A program made the position numbers and the translations under genes. The notes under the pieces were generated by a model. That model was not told where the DNA came from and made no database searches. It worked only from the letters and a program-made list of their open reading frames with translations. From assembly GCA_003254925.1 (NCBI GenBank), contig QANZ01030688.1, positions 27,639 through 91,638 of the forward strand: a stretch of 64,000 nt of DNA. Reading direction: 5' to 3'. Shown in pieces: positions 9,696 to 20,090 of this stretch. How positions within the stretch are numbered: position 1 is the stretch's first letter; each line of letters starts with the position of its first letter. The stretch is from Chamaecrista fasciculata. Taxonomy: Eukaryota; Streptophyta; Magnoliopsida; Fabales; Fabaceae.

Positions 9696-12467
9696 TTATG
9701 TCAGGGGACTAATTGAAGAGAAAGAAGCAGAGATACGAGGCACAAGGCACAGAGCATTTTTCTTGTGCATGGTAATTCCTGGTATGACATCAGTGTCTAT
9801 GTCTTCAATCTTCATTCCTTTTGGTAATTCCCAATCAAAAATTCTCACAAGATTTGCAATTGCTAATTCCACCATTGCCATTCCCATATGCATTCCTGGG
9901 CATATTCTTCTTCCTCCTCCAAATGTAATTAACCCATATTCTTGTCCCTTAATCTCCACTGTACCACCTTCATTTAAATGTCTCTCTGGATTGAAATCTT
10001 CTGGATTCTCCCATGCCTCTGGATCTCTTCCTATTCCCCACACGTTAAAATAAACTATTGTGTTTGCTTCTATCTCATACTCACCTATCTTGCATTTCTC
10101 TGTGGTTTCTCTTGGCACCATTAGTGGTGCTGGTGGGTACAATCTCATTGTTTCTTTCAGTACTGCCTTCAGATAATGAAGCTTTTCAATGTCGTCTTGG
10201 TCTAACATGTCTTTTTCTGGATTTAATTTTCTGACTTCTTCTTTAACTTTCATCATCACTCTTGGATTCTTAATTAGTGCGGTCATAGCCCAAACAAGTA
10301 CTGCCGCACCCGTGTCTGTTCCAGCAACAAATATATCCTGCACCCGAATAATTTAAGATTGGTCAAAGGGTCATTTTAGTCCATTATATATCAAAATATT
10401 CAAAATAGTTCTAAATTTGGTAAAATGTTTCATTTTGATCCTAAATATTGGTAAAATGTTTCATTTTTGTCTCAAACTATTGAATTTGGTCATATTTCTC
10501 TCGTTTTTCATTTCAAGTTCAAAGAACTTGTTAAGAGGAACCCATAGCTCTGAATTCATCGCATTTGAATTGAAACATGAGAGATATGATCAATTTTATT
10601 TGTTTGACCATGAAATAGTGGTCTACTTTTAGAATTGATTTGACCCCATTTGTTTATCGGCCCAACTCGATAGAAAAAGTAGTCTTTGAGAAAAATACGT
10701 TAGTCTAATTAGACTTGTTATGTTTGAACTTGAAATGAAACATATTCAATAATTTGGGACCAAAATGAAATATTTTGTCAATATTGAAGGTTAATTTAAA
10801 TATTAGGGCATACATTATATATCAAAGGGTCATTTTAGTCCATTATATATCAAAATATTCAAAATAGTTCTAAATTTGGTAAAATACTTCATTTTGATCC
10901 TAAATATTGGCAAAATGTTTCATTTTGGTCTCAAACTATTGAATTTGGTGACATTTCTCTCGTTTTTCATTTCAAGTTCAAAGAACTTGTTAAGAGGAAC
11001 CCATAGCTTTGAATTCATCGCATTTTAATTGAAGCATGAGAGATATGATCAATTTTATTTGTTTGACCACAAAATATTAGTCTACTTTTAGAATTGATTT
11101 AACCCCATTTGTTTACCGGCCCAACTCGATAGAAAAAGTAGTCTTTGAAAAAAATACGTTAGTCTAATTAAACTTGTTATGTTTGAACTTGAAATGAAAC
11201 ATATTCAATAATTTAGGACCAAAATAAAATATTTTGTCAATATTTAAGGTTAATTTAAATATTAGGGCATACATTTAGGATGAAAATGACTATTTAACCT
11301 TTAATATTTATTTATTTATCATCTATATCATATATTGGCTTTGAATTGCAAGCATGTGTGATGTCATGTGTGAAACTAGTTAGAGTAGTTAATTTATTAT
11401 TGTAACAGTTACGTATTTAATTGTCTATTGACCACAAAACATATTCTATTGACTATTAAAACAAATGAACTGTTGTAAGCCGTCACATGTGACTCAAAGC
11501 ATACAATAATATAAAACAAAAGTAAATAATTAAAAATGATTACCGTGAGCAAGGCTTTGATGTGATTGAAGGTGAGTTGAATCGAGAAGGAGCGATCCTT
11601 CATCAATCCAAGACAGACATCAATGAAATCCTCGTCTTGCTTAGTACTGTTCGGATTAGAATTAACGTGGTCGTCGATAATCTGCTGGTAAAAATCATCC
11701 AAATCTTGAAAGTTCTTGTGAAGTCTCCTCAACGCACCTCTCATCCAATCAACCCAATACCCCAAAACCGGAAAATGATCTGTAAAATAAAACATGGATA
11801 TCATTTCCTGCTCTTCATTCAACAACTCATGAAACTTACTCCTCGCGTTTAATCCCTCGCCTTCGTCGTTTTCATCATCTTCGTATCTCTTCCCAAAAGC
11901 CGTCCTGCATATTATACTACTCGTGAAACGCCTTGCCGTTTCACTCAAATTACATGATGCCACTCCTTTAGTATTCCAAGTAGCGATTTTTAATGTTGTG
12001 TTGATTATGCGGCTTACCTCGTCTTCAAAAACGGCGCGAAACGCGTGGACGCGTTTGGGGCTGAACAAATGGACGACACAGAGTTTTCTGAGTTCTCTCC
12101 AGTAATCACCGTGCGGTGAGAACACTAAATCCGTACAGTTATAGGAATAAGTGCGTTGACCTAATAATGATGGCCTGCCGGCGAATTGACGGTCGTGAGT
12201 TTTGAGGATGAGATCGGCCATTTTTGCAGAGGAAACGATTAACGTCGGAACGGAGCCTAGACGGAAAAACATGAGAGGGCCGTAACGGCGTGAGAGATTC
12301 CATAGATGGTGATGAAAGTGTTGTGAAGATTGAAGATGATGGAGATTGCCAATGAAAGGAAGAGGTTTAGGACCCGGTGGAGTATTATTATTATTATTAT
12401 TATTATTGTGGACAATGTAGAACAATATCAGAGGGAGACATAAGAGAGCAATTGCTAGGATCATCAT
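9696..12467 (-). CDS. Cytochrome P450 C, CYP71 type, 2 exons
   Basis: Third intact member of sub-group I. Exon 1 is 11544-12467 and exon 2 is 9696-10337, for 521 residues. It shows the hydrophobic anchor (LAIALLCLPLILFYI), then eight consecutive asparagines from a trinucleotide repeat, the PPGP hinge, helix C WRELRK, the I-helix AGTDT (about 313-317), ETMR, PERH, and FGGGRRICPG with Cys at about 454. Donor is ACG|GTAATC; the acceptor CTGCACC (plus strand) reads GGTGCAG. The open frame extends upstream to a GTG, but the ATG pair at 12467 matches the paralogues and sits 62-68 bp below a TATA box. The intron is 1.2 kb, mostly a tandem repeat. The gene B start is about 600 bp beyond this gene's stop. 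Confidence 0.92.
10364..11281 (+). repeat. Tandem duplication, 459-bp unit, intron of gene C
   Basis: Unit 1 begins at 10364 and unit 2 at 10823 with CAAAGGGTCATTTTAGTCC; they run about 95% alike to about 11275. The right end (GTCATTTTCATCC in complement) resembles the left end, so this looks like an inverted-terminal-repeat element whose body has doubled. No coding content. Confidence 0.85.
12384..12407 (-). repeat. In-frame (AAT)8 microsatellite coding for Asn8 in gene C
   Basis: Eight ATT triplets on the plus strand, AAT codons in gene C, between the membrane anchor and the PPGP hinge. Paralogues A and B have ordinary linker residues there. Length polymorphism is likely. Confidence 0.9.
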
Positions 12468-12528
12468 GGAGGCAGTGAGATTTTTTGTTTTTTTATCTAG
12501 AATAGTGTTGGACACTTATTTGCCAATA

Positions 12529-12535
12529 ATTTATA
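12529..12535 (-). promoter_or_regulatory. TATA box of P450 gene C
   Basis: TATAAAT on the minus strand, 62-68 bp upstream of the ATG at 12467, the same spacing as in genes A and B. Confidence 0.6.
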
Positions 12536-12539
12536 GTAG

Positions 12540-14020
12540 TAGGGTACTAGCGAGTATGATATTATTTTATACGCCGTACACGTTCACTTATCCAATCTCT
12601 ATCCAAGTATCCATCTTAAAAAAGATTCAAATTTCATTTTCATCGCTTATAATTTTGGACAAGACTTAGATAAACATCTTTATATATATGTCTTTGCAAT
12701 AAGATTTTTCGATTCACATTTAAAACGTGATAAAAATTTTATGAATGACCAATTATATGATTGAAAGAGAGAGAATATTAAACACACATTTTTGCTTGAC
12801 CAATCATAGAAGAGAGAGAACATAAATCAAGCTTATGATTGGAAGAACCTTATAACAAATTAAAGACATGAGAAACTTTACCTAAATTTTTTTCTAAAAT
12901 TTTAGTATTCTTTTAATTTAGTGCTTTGTAGATTTTTCTACTTAATTTAATTTCTTACCAATTGTTTTTACTAATTTATAAACAGATTTTGTTTTCATAT
13001 CGATCAACACAATAAACTTATAAAAGATCTATAAATTTTTGTGACATCTTAAAACTCTAGAACATTATTTATAATTACAAATATTAATAACGAAAAAAAT
13101 ATATGTGTCAATTAACCTGATATTTGATGAACTAGTAAGTGATTTTACTTCTTTAATAATGAGATAGTTAGGGATTAAAATTAATGACAAAATAAATTGG
13201 GAGAGATTAATTTGAAAAAAGAAATTTTGGAAGGAAAACAAACTGAATTGAAAGTGAATATGTAAGGGATTAAAATGAAATTTTAGTCTTTCAAGAAATG
13301 AGACCGACAACATCTTTTTTTTTTAAAAAAAAAAGTATTGAAGAGTTCCACAAGTTGTTCGAAGTTCATATCATCATTTTAAAACACCCTTAAACACAAA
13401 CAGACACAAACTCGGTGGAGCTGCCCACTGTGTGATGGCGATGTTTTTGTTTTATAATAAAAAATTTAACTGGGATAAATAGCGACATCTCACTAGAGTT
13501 AGAAAATACTTTTTAATTTTTTTTGAAAATTTACGAAAAAATTTACGTATTACATATTAAATAAGACACTCGGATCAATAAAAAAAATTCGAACCTCAAT
13601 TTTATGAAATAAGTGCCCAAATTTTAACTAATGTGATACGAGTCCCACATCAGATAGTTAGCTAAGAGTAAAGTACTATATAAGGCCTTAGACTCTCCAA
13701 CTTCAACAACTAGCTTTTGAGGTGTGGTTCTCCTAAGAACTTATACTCCTTGAGTTTAGACTTGACTTTGGCAGCCCTCACCCATCCACTCTTATCAATT
13801 CAAACATCGAAATTTTAACTAATAAGTGAATATGTAAGGGATTAAAAATAAAATTTTGAGTATTTTAAGAAATGAGACCGACAACATTTTTTTTGTTTTC
13901 TTTTTCATTTTCAATGTATTGAAGAGGTCCACAAGTTGTGTGTGCATGAGGGGTGTTCAAAGTTTAAATCATTAAAAAGTTTATTGCGAAAAGATAGAAA
14001 AGTCTTTTGAACCTCCTCTT
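12540..14020. repeat. Intergenic stretch with direct repeats and an LTR-like insertion
   Basis: No gene is seen. A block of about 110 bp containing GTGAATATGTAAGGGATTAAAA and, further on, GAGACCGACAACAT and CCACAAGTTGT occurs twice (about 13250-13370 and 13825-13950). Between the copies, 13632-13809 begins TGTGATACGAGTCCCACATC and is bounded by a 13-bp direct repeat AAATTTTAACTAA (13619-13631 and 13810-13822). It resembles the terminal repeat of a TRIM-like element, with a divergent relative at 34660-34770. Confidence 0.5.
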
Positions 14021-14032
14021 AAATCTGAGCCA

Positions 14033-14236
14033 ATGGAACTTCATCCCTGGGAACATGGAAGTGACTATGTGATTGTGGCTCAAGAGCTAACTCATTTTAT
14101 GAAGAGTAACTATGGCAGTATAATTAAGATTGATATTGAGAAGGCTTATAATCGTGTACACTGGGAGTTTCTTAAGCACAATCTTCACGAGATCGGTGTG
14201 GGGGCATATAATTTTATTGATATTATGAATTTGTAG
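14033..14236 (+). pseudogene. LINE reverse-transcriptase fragment
   Basis: A 67-residue open frame with the reverse-transcriptase signature of plant non-LTR elements: HGSDYVIVAQEL followed by IIKIDIEKAYNRVHWEFL. A complete LINE polyprotein is over 1000 residues, so this is a small remnant. The frame closes after the segment and no poly(A) end is visible. The following 14240-14815 is AT-rich with nothing recognised apart from the 3' flank of P450 D. Confidence 0.75.
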
Positions 14237-15445
14237 GTGGGATGGACCCACGATCTCTCATCTTTTCTTTGCACGTACAATTTGATTATATATCTTTAAT
14301 TTTCAGAAGCTTCACTAATTATTTAATGATAATGATTTTTGAAGGTTTAAATTGTAAGTCACTCTAACTACCAATAACTAAAATATAGTTTTTTCTCATA
14401 ATTATTTGTTTAGCTAACAATATTAACTTGATAATGAAAACGAAACAAAAAATAATTAGAACAAGTTAAAAAGTTAGGAAATAATAAAATTTACTTGCTA
14501 TATTGAAGCTAGCCTATATATCCAGTGAGTTAGGACATTGCTAATAAGAAACTAACCACGTAAAATATACATATCTGGAAATAATAGGGAGTAAAATTAA
14601 GAGTTATCTTAAATTAATTTTCCACATATATGAAGATAATATTGTTTAAATACTGTTAGACACTAAATAATGATATTTTTATTAATGGAGATTAGAGCAC
14701 AAGTTTATCATACTGTGGGACACTAGTCTCTTTTACTGGAGACAACCCCATTAGATATATGCCTTTAAATTAAACTTATTACTATACTTCTATGTATACT
14801 ATACTAGTGCTGCTACTAACTTTTTATGTGGTTCTGAGCGACAAGGCAAAGATCATTTTTTTTGTTCATGGTGATTCCTGGTACCACTTTTGTGTCAATG
14901 TCTCGCTCATGAATCCCATGTGGCAATTTCCAATCAAACGAGTGAAGAAGATTCGCAAGTGTAAGCTCCACAATGACTTCACTCATATGGATTCCTGGAC
15001 AGATTCTCCTCCTTGATCCAAATGGGATTAGTTCAAAATCTTGACCCTTGAAATCTCTGGAACACTCGAAGAATCTTTCTGGGTAAAACTCATTTGGCTC
15101 TTCCCATGCCTCAGGATCCCTTCCTATAGCCCACGCATTCACAAGCACATGAGTCTTGGCCTCAATCTCATACCCTTTTATTTCACACTTTTGCATTGAT
15201 TCTCTTGGCAAAAGCAAAGGAGCAGGTGGAAATAATCTTAGAGTTTCCTTCACCACTGCTTTCAAATAATGAAGCCTTTCAATATCTTCTTCATTTATGA
15301 AGTCTTTATCTCCATATAAGCCTCTAATTTCATCTTTGGCCTCTTTCATTGTTCTAGGATTCTTCATCAGTGAGGTCATGACCCAAACCAATGTTGCTGC
15401 ACTTGCGCCTGTTCCCGCTAAAATTATACCCTGTACTCATGCATG

Positions 15446-15706
15446 CAGTGACGGAGGTAGGATAAATAGTTAGGGGGGGCCAAAGAGAAAAGTGTATGAA
15501 GTGGGATGTTTAATCTTCCAAAAAAGATGAAGGAAAAACAATTTTTTCTTAGCCAAGGATCGAACCAACACCATCCTTAGAAGAAAAACAACAAAACCAA
15601 CTGAACCATGATCATATTTATGCTTAGGTTATATATATTTATATATATTCTATCAAATTTGGGGGGGGGCATGGCCCCTGCCAGCCCCCCCTTGGCTCCG
15701 TCACTG
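15446..15706. mobile_element. hAT-type MITE in intron of pseudogene D
   Basis: Inverted ends CAGTGACGGAG... and ...CTCCGTCACTG, 261 bp, with G- and C-runs just inside the ends. It is flanked by the 8-bp repeat CATGCATG (15438-15445 and 15707-15714). The CAGTG end and 8-bp duplication fit the hAT superfamily. The flank is a low-complexity CATG run, so the duplication could partly be chance. The element begins 15 bp from the exon 2 acceptor. Confidence 0.8.
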
Positions 15707-15779
15707 CATGCATGCATGTGTGCACACATACATAAAAAAATTTTAATTAATTAATTGAAGAATAACCTTAGCTTGCTAG

Positions 15780-16088
15780 CTATGAAGCAAGACACTTCAT
15801 TTTGAGGTGTGTCATCGTGTCAAACACATATCTGTATCTAGCACTCGTATGACACCCATACGACACATATTCATATGTTTCAAAATATAAAATTAATTTT
15901 TTATGACTTTAACATGACAAACAATATAAAATAATGACAAATATAAGATATATAATCAATAGATATTATAATTTTTCAAGTTTTAACCAAAATTTTATGG
16001 ATTTTTAATTATCTATATATATAAATATATGCCGTATTGAGTCAAGTACCTTTAAGAATTTGGTGTGTCGGTGTGTCCGTGTTCATAA
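15780..16088. mobile_element. hAT-type MITE, CTATGAAGCA family
   Basis: Ends CTATGAAGCAAGACAC and, in complement, TTATGAACACGGACAC; 309 bp; exact 8-bp flanking duplication CTTGCTAG (15772-15779 and 16089-16096). A second member of the same family lies in the IQD-CCCH interval (41267-41612). Confidence 0.88.
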
Positions 16089-17284
16089 CTTGCTAGTTTA
16101 TAATAGATAAACTTATTACATTTTAACTCTGAAACATCTAATTATAATAAATTTATCTATTTTTGTAAAAATATAATTAATTTAAATGTAATAAAAAATG
16201 ATTTTATAATATTAATTGACTAATACAATATCAACGAAATTTTGAATCGACTTGTCAATGAATTTTAATTTATTTCTCTTAAACAAAATTAATTATAATT
16301 ACATTTTTTTAGTTTAAATCTTATCTTTTTAAAAGTATTAAAAAATTATTATCACCCAATTAAATTACTAATTTACTCTATATATATATATATATAACTA
16401 ATTACCATAAACAAGGCTTTGATGTGATCGAGAGTGAGATGGAAGGGAGTAGTTGAATTTTGATCATCCATAAGTCGAAGAAAGATATGGAGAATGTCTT
16501 GTTGTTAGTGGGATTGATCAATAGTATTGAGATGGTCATCGATGACTTTTTGGTAGAACATGTCGAGCTCCTTGAACACTTTATCGAGTCGTGAGTTTAA
16601 TCCTCTGAGTCTATCAACCCAACCCAACCATGGTATATAATCTGAGAAGTAAAATTCCGCTACCACTGCTTGAACTTCTTTTAATAATCCATGAAATCCA
16701 CTCCTTTGTGTTTCTTCCACGTAGTTTTTTCCGAAAGCAATCCTAGATATTATACTGTTTGTCAATCTCATTAATGTCTCGCTCAAATTGATAACAGAGG
16801 AAGAAGAAGCAGAGTGTGAGATTTTTGTGATCATTCCCTTGACCTCGTCTTCTCGAATTGGAGAGAAGGAGCTGACGTGGCGAGTGTTGAAGAGGTGCAT
16901 GACAAATAGCTTCTTCATTTCTCTCTAGTACTCATTGTAGGGAGTAAAACCAATGTCGAGGCCGTTGTAAGACAACTTTTGTTGACCAAGTAAGGAGGAC
17001 CTGTTTGCAAATACGAGGTCGTGGGTTTTCATGATTTCTTTGGCCATTTGTGCTGAGGAAACCACTAAGGTTGGCTTCATCCCAAAACGTAACGACATGA
17101 GAGGACCGTATTGCTTTGAGAGAAGCCATAGATGACGATGGATGGTGGAGGAATGATTATGAAGTTGGTGTAAATTGCCAATGAGAGGAAGACCAGGAGG
17201 ACCAGGTGGTGATGTTGATGATCTCTTTCTTCTATGGCTAAATATTAGGAAGGAGATAGACAAAAAGAGAATCACAACTAGTAT

Positions 17285-17286
<2 letters not shown>

Positions 17287-17322
<36 letters not shown>
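17287..17322 (-). repeat. (ATG)12 microsatellite at the start-codon position of pseudogene D
   Basis: Twelve CAT triplets on the plus strand, read as ATG repeats on the minus strand, exactly where paralogues F and G have ATG-AAC-ATG. The ATG frame runs into TAG two codons later; the P450 frame is the GAT frame of the repeat, which has no start. Confidence 0.9.
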
Positions 17323-17329
17323 GCCAAAT

Positions 17330-18690
17330 AACAAACTACAAACTGCATGCATGTCGTAGAGATAACGTATTTCATCGTAGCTAGCAAGATTATATATACA
17401 TATATATTGTTTTTTGTGAGGTAGCAGTAATTGACATGTGTGGAATGCAACCAACTCAATAATTCGTTCACGATTTCGATTAGTCTGGCTAGGGGCCCAA
17501 AATACATACAACGTCTTCGTACGTTGATTCATTGATTTTTCACATGATGACATGATATAATAAATTCCGTAAACTCCGTATGTGGCTGGAATTTGCCAAT
17601 ATATCCTCATATTTGGTTTTTTAGATATTTTTCTTTGATGTCCTTCTCATGAATGCCTTGAATTATATAGATGCACATGCATATGCCTACGGACCCCCCT
17701 ACAGTACTGCAGGGGGTTGTTGCGGTAGGGACCAATGAACAGGGGCGTATATAACTAGATATAGACATTTATCATCACGTTGTACTACCCAACATGATTT
17801 AATTTGAAGTTTTGGTGGAAGAAAGATACACAAAAAAATCTCAATTTCTAGGGACAACAATAAAGCCTACTGAGTCCAAATATATGGGATAGTTTAAACG
17901 AGTCGGGCCTATGTTGGGCTGATTTTTTAAACGAACCAAAGTTTTATGAGGCCAGCTCACTTTAAGTGAGTGGGCAAATTTGTAATAATATTCTTTTCTT
18001 ATCCTATAATTATATCATTTTCCTTTATTTTTTTAAGGCATTCGCATAGAAGCCTTTACGTCTTCGGTCCCCACCCCACCACCATCTTATGAATATTTAT
18101 CAAATTTTATAACATTAGTATTTAAATATTACATAATTAAATTTGGACATAAATTTTTTGCGGGAAAAATTAGATATAAACGTTAATTATTTTGCTATCA
18201 ACTCAAATGAATTTAATCAAAGTTTTCTATTTATCGTTTAAAGATTTTGTCTCAACTAATATAAATTTGAGCCACTTCGCATACTTGTAACCTGAGGCTT
18301 TACGTGTCCTAATGGGCACGCAAATATGTATGTAAAATATAAAATTATTTAAAAATAATTTATTAAAAGAGAATATCATATGGTACCAAAGTGGCACTTT
18401 TTAAATCACTAGGTACTAAAGTAAAATATGACTAAATTATAGGGTACCAAAGTGTAATTTACCCATTTTTATGGAGCTTAAAATATTAATGAAAATCAAA
18501 AGTAACTTGTATGGGGTGATACTTGAGAGAACGTGGACTAGAGGAAAGTGAGTGATTTTTTTTCTTTTTTAATTTTTTAATTCAATAATTTTGACCAACC
18601 ATAAAGGGGTGGAGCCATATAATATAAGATAATGAAGAATATTAAAAAAAATAATTACATTTACAAAATCTTGAATTTAAAATTTTGTTG
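17330..18690. repeat. Upstream flank of D, duplicated near 34.9-35.5 kb
   Basis: No gene is seen. Several blocks match the sequence upstream of relic H in the same order: the CATGATTTAATTTGA block (17790 with 34917), the AAGGCAnnnGCAT...GCCTTTAC block (18035 with 35013) and the TATTTATCAAATTTTAT block (18094 with 35362). A half-copy of the GGTACC/GTAATTTACCC fold-back family lies at about 18375-18465. Confidence 0.55.
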
Positions 18691-19640
18691 AAGTGGCATC
18701 AAACCACTTATTACCACTAAGGTTAGAAAGCATGCATGATATAAAAGGTGGACCACACACCACAACTCTACACTTGGTGCTAAATGCTAATGAAGAGAAA
18801 GCATTTAAGCTAGATTCCAATGCACTTTGTCACGACCCCTATATGATTGTTAAAGAATTTTCTAGAATCCTCTCCATAAGACTAGGGAATGAAAGAGCTC
18901 TCTAGAAGGTATTAGTATAGTGTAAAAATGTGTAGAATACTCTAGACATATGTAGAATATTATAAAAGTATATAAAATGATCTAGAAGTGTGTGGAATCT
19001 TCTAGAAGGGTGTGAAACTATCTAGAAGGATCTAGAAGTCTCTACACAACTCTAGAAGTATGTGGAAGGTTTTAGAAGGTTGTGGAAGCTTAATGGTCTA
19101 GAGTATGGAGAAGGCTCTAGAACCTTATAGAGATGTATAGATGTTACATGTACATACTAGATATGTATAAAAGAGTCTAGAGAATCATTGTAGACCGTGG
19201 GATCAAATTGATCTCCAACGTCCATTAAGGAGATGGAATGACTATAAATAGGAGTAGCCTCCCTCATTTGTAACAACCAAGAATTGTGAGCATCTAGTAA
19301 GACATTCCCAAGTTCTTCATATCTTATGTGTTCTCTTACTCACTTCCACTACTCTCTTAAGTGTGAGGTGTGAGAATTTTAAGAGGTTGACTAATACTTA
19401 GAGGCGAAAGTACTAGACCGCACGGTCACTTGAATAGGATGAAAATCTATGTCCGTGATAACGTTCATGGTAACGGATAATGAGACACAAGGACACACAA
19501 TATAATGCGGATTCCAGCGTGAGGCATTAAGCTAGATTTAAGGACTTCTTTGAGGTCCAACGTGTAAGCTTTCTACACCACCAAAGTGAGAATTGGAATG
19601 ACTTGTGAAGTTAAGAACAAATTCAAATTTGAGGGAATAA
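18691..19640. mobile_element. Unclassified repetitive stretch, probable LTR-element debris
   Basis: The part 18900-19130 is built from short variations of TCTAGAAG/TGTGGAA. It is followed by a TATA-like TATAAAAGAG (19167-19176) and a region ending near 19570 whose last 110 bp (CAACGGATAATG...GATTCCAGCGTGAGG...) recur at 36228-36332. There is no long open frame. The layout suggests retroelement promoter and leader sequence, but the ends are not defined. Confidence 0.35.
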
Positions 19641-19710
19641 TAAAATCGATTTGCCATATATATATTGAAGCCTATATTTAGAGGACATTATTGGCAATAA
19701 GAGACAGGCC

Positions 19711-19902
19711 ATAACCAAGTTTATTTGGTCTAGTGGTTAGCTCACTAGGTCACTTAAGCAAGTGTCGGGGGTTCAATCTCCGCCTTGTGTATGCAGCAAT
19801 CAATTGGCCAAGGGCAAACCCTTAAATGAAGCTCAGATCCGCGGAGGATTAGTCTTTAGCCCATCGGGCTGGTTCATACCTTGGGCAACCAAAAAAATAA
19901 TA
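19711..19902 (+). mobile_element. tRNA-derived SINE
   Basis: A polymerase III A box (TGGTCTAGTGGTTAGCTC, 19726-19743) and B box (GGGTTCAATCTCC, near 19770) are followed by a tRNA-unrelated body and a short A-rich tail (19891-19900). This is the usual structure of plant SINEs. Target duplication is not clear (CCATA-like on both sides). Confidence 0.75.
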
Positions 19903-20090
19903 GACCGACCATATAATACAACACATGGAAATAATAGGAAATTAAGATAACTAAAATTTACCTTTAAACCTATATTACATATACTCTCATTACATCAATA
20001 CTTCTATAATCACATATTTCAGAGAAAGAAAATGTAGATCCCAAAAAAAATACAGAGAATTGCCTTTCCTACTATTACTACTACTACTAG

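Larger units (their letters stand above)
14816..17322 (-). pseudogene. Cytochrome P450 D, CYP71 type, pseudogene
   Basis: A full-length sub-group II P450 layout (exon 1 about 16406-17286, exon 2 14816-15430) with several disabling changes. Helix C, WREMKK in paralogue F, reads TAG-REMKK (the stop at 16923-16925 replaces Trp). A second in-frame TAA follows DQSH at 16505-16507, inside exon 1. The start region is an out-of-frame (ATG)12 repeat followed by a frame disruption, so no in-frame ATG precedes the anchor. Exon 2 is open (205 codons) but its I-helix reads AGTGAS instead of AGTDTS, and its haem loop is FGSRRRICPG, with the conserved Gly before the first Arg replaced. The 3' part KETLRLFPPAP, PERFF and Cys are otherwise preserved. 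The intron holds two hAT-type MITEs. Loss appears fairly recent, since most of the sequence still aligns with E and F. Confidence 0.9.

Noticed and set aside
17278-17610. 110-codon minus-strand frame ending in a run of Met
   Set aside because: Created by the (ATG)12 repeat upstream of pseudogene D; it has no family resemblance and ends two codons after the repeat.
18693-18905. 70-codon plus-strand frame in repetitive DNA
   Set aside because: Starts with GTG, no recognised domain, and lies within a duplicated non-coding flank.
19711-19800. Possible tRNA gene (A and B boxes)
   Set aside because: No cloverleaf acceptor pairing; the downstream body and A tail make it a SINE.
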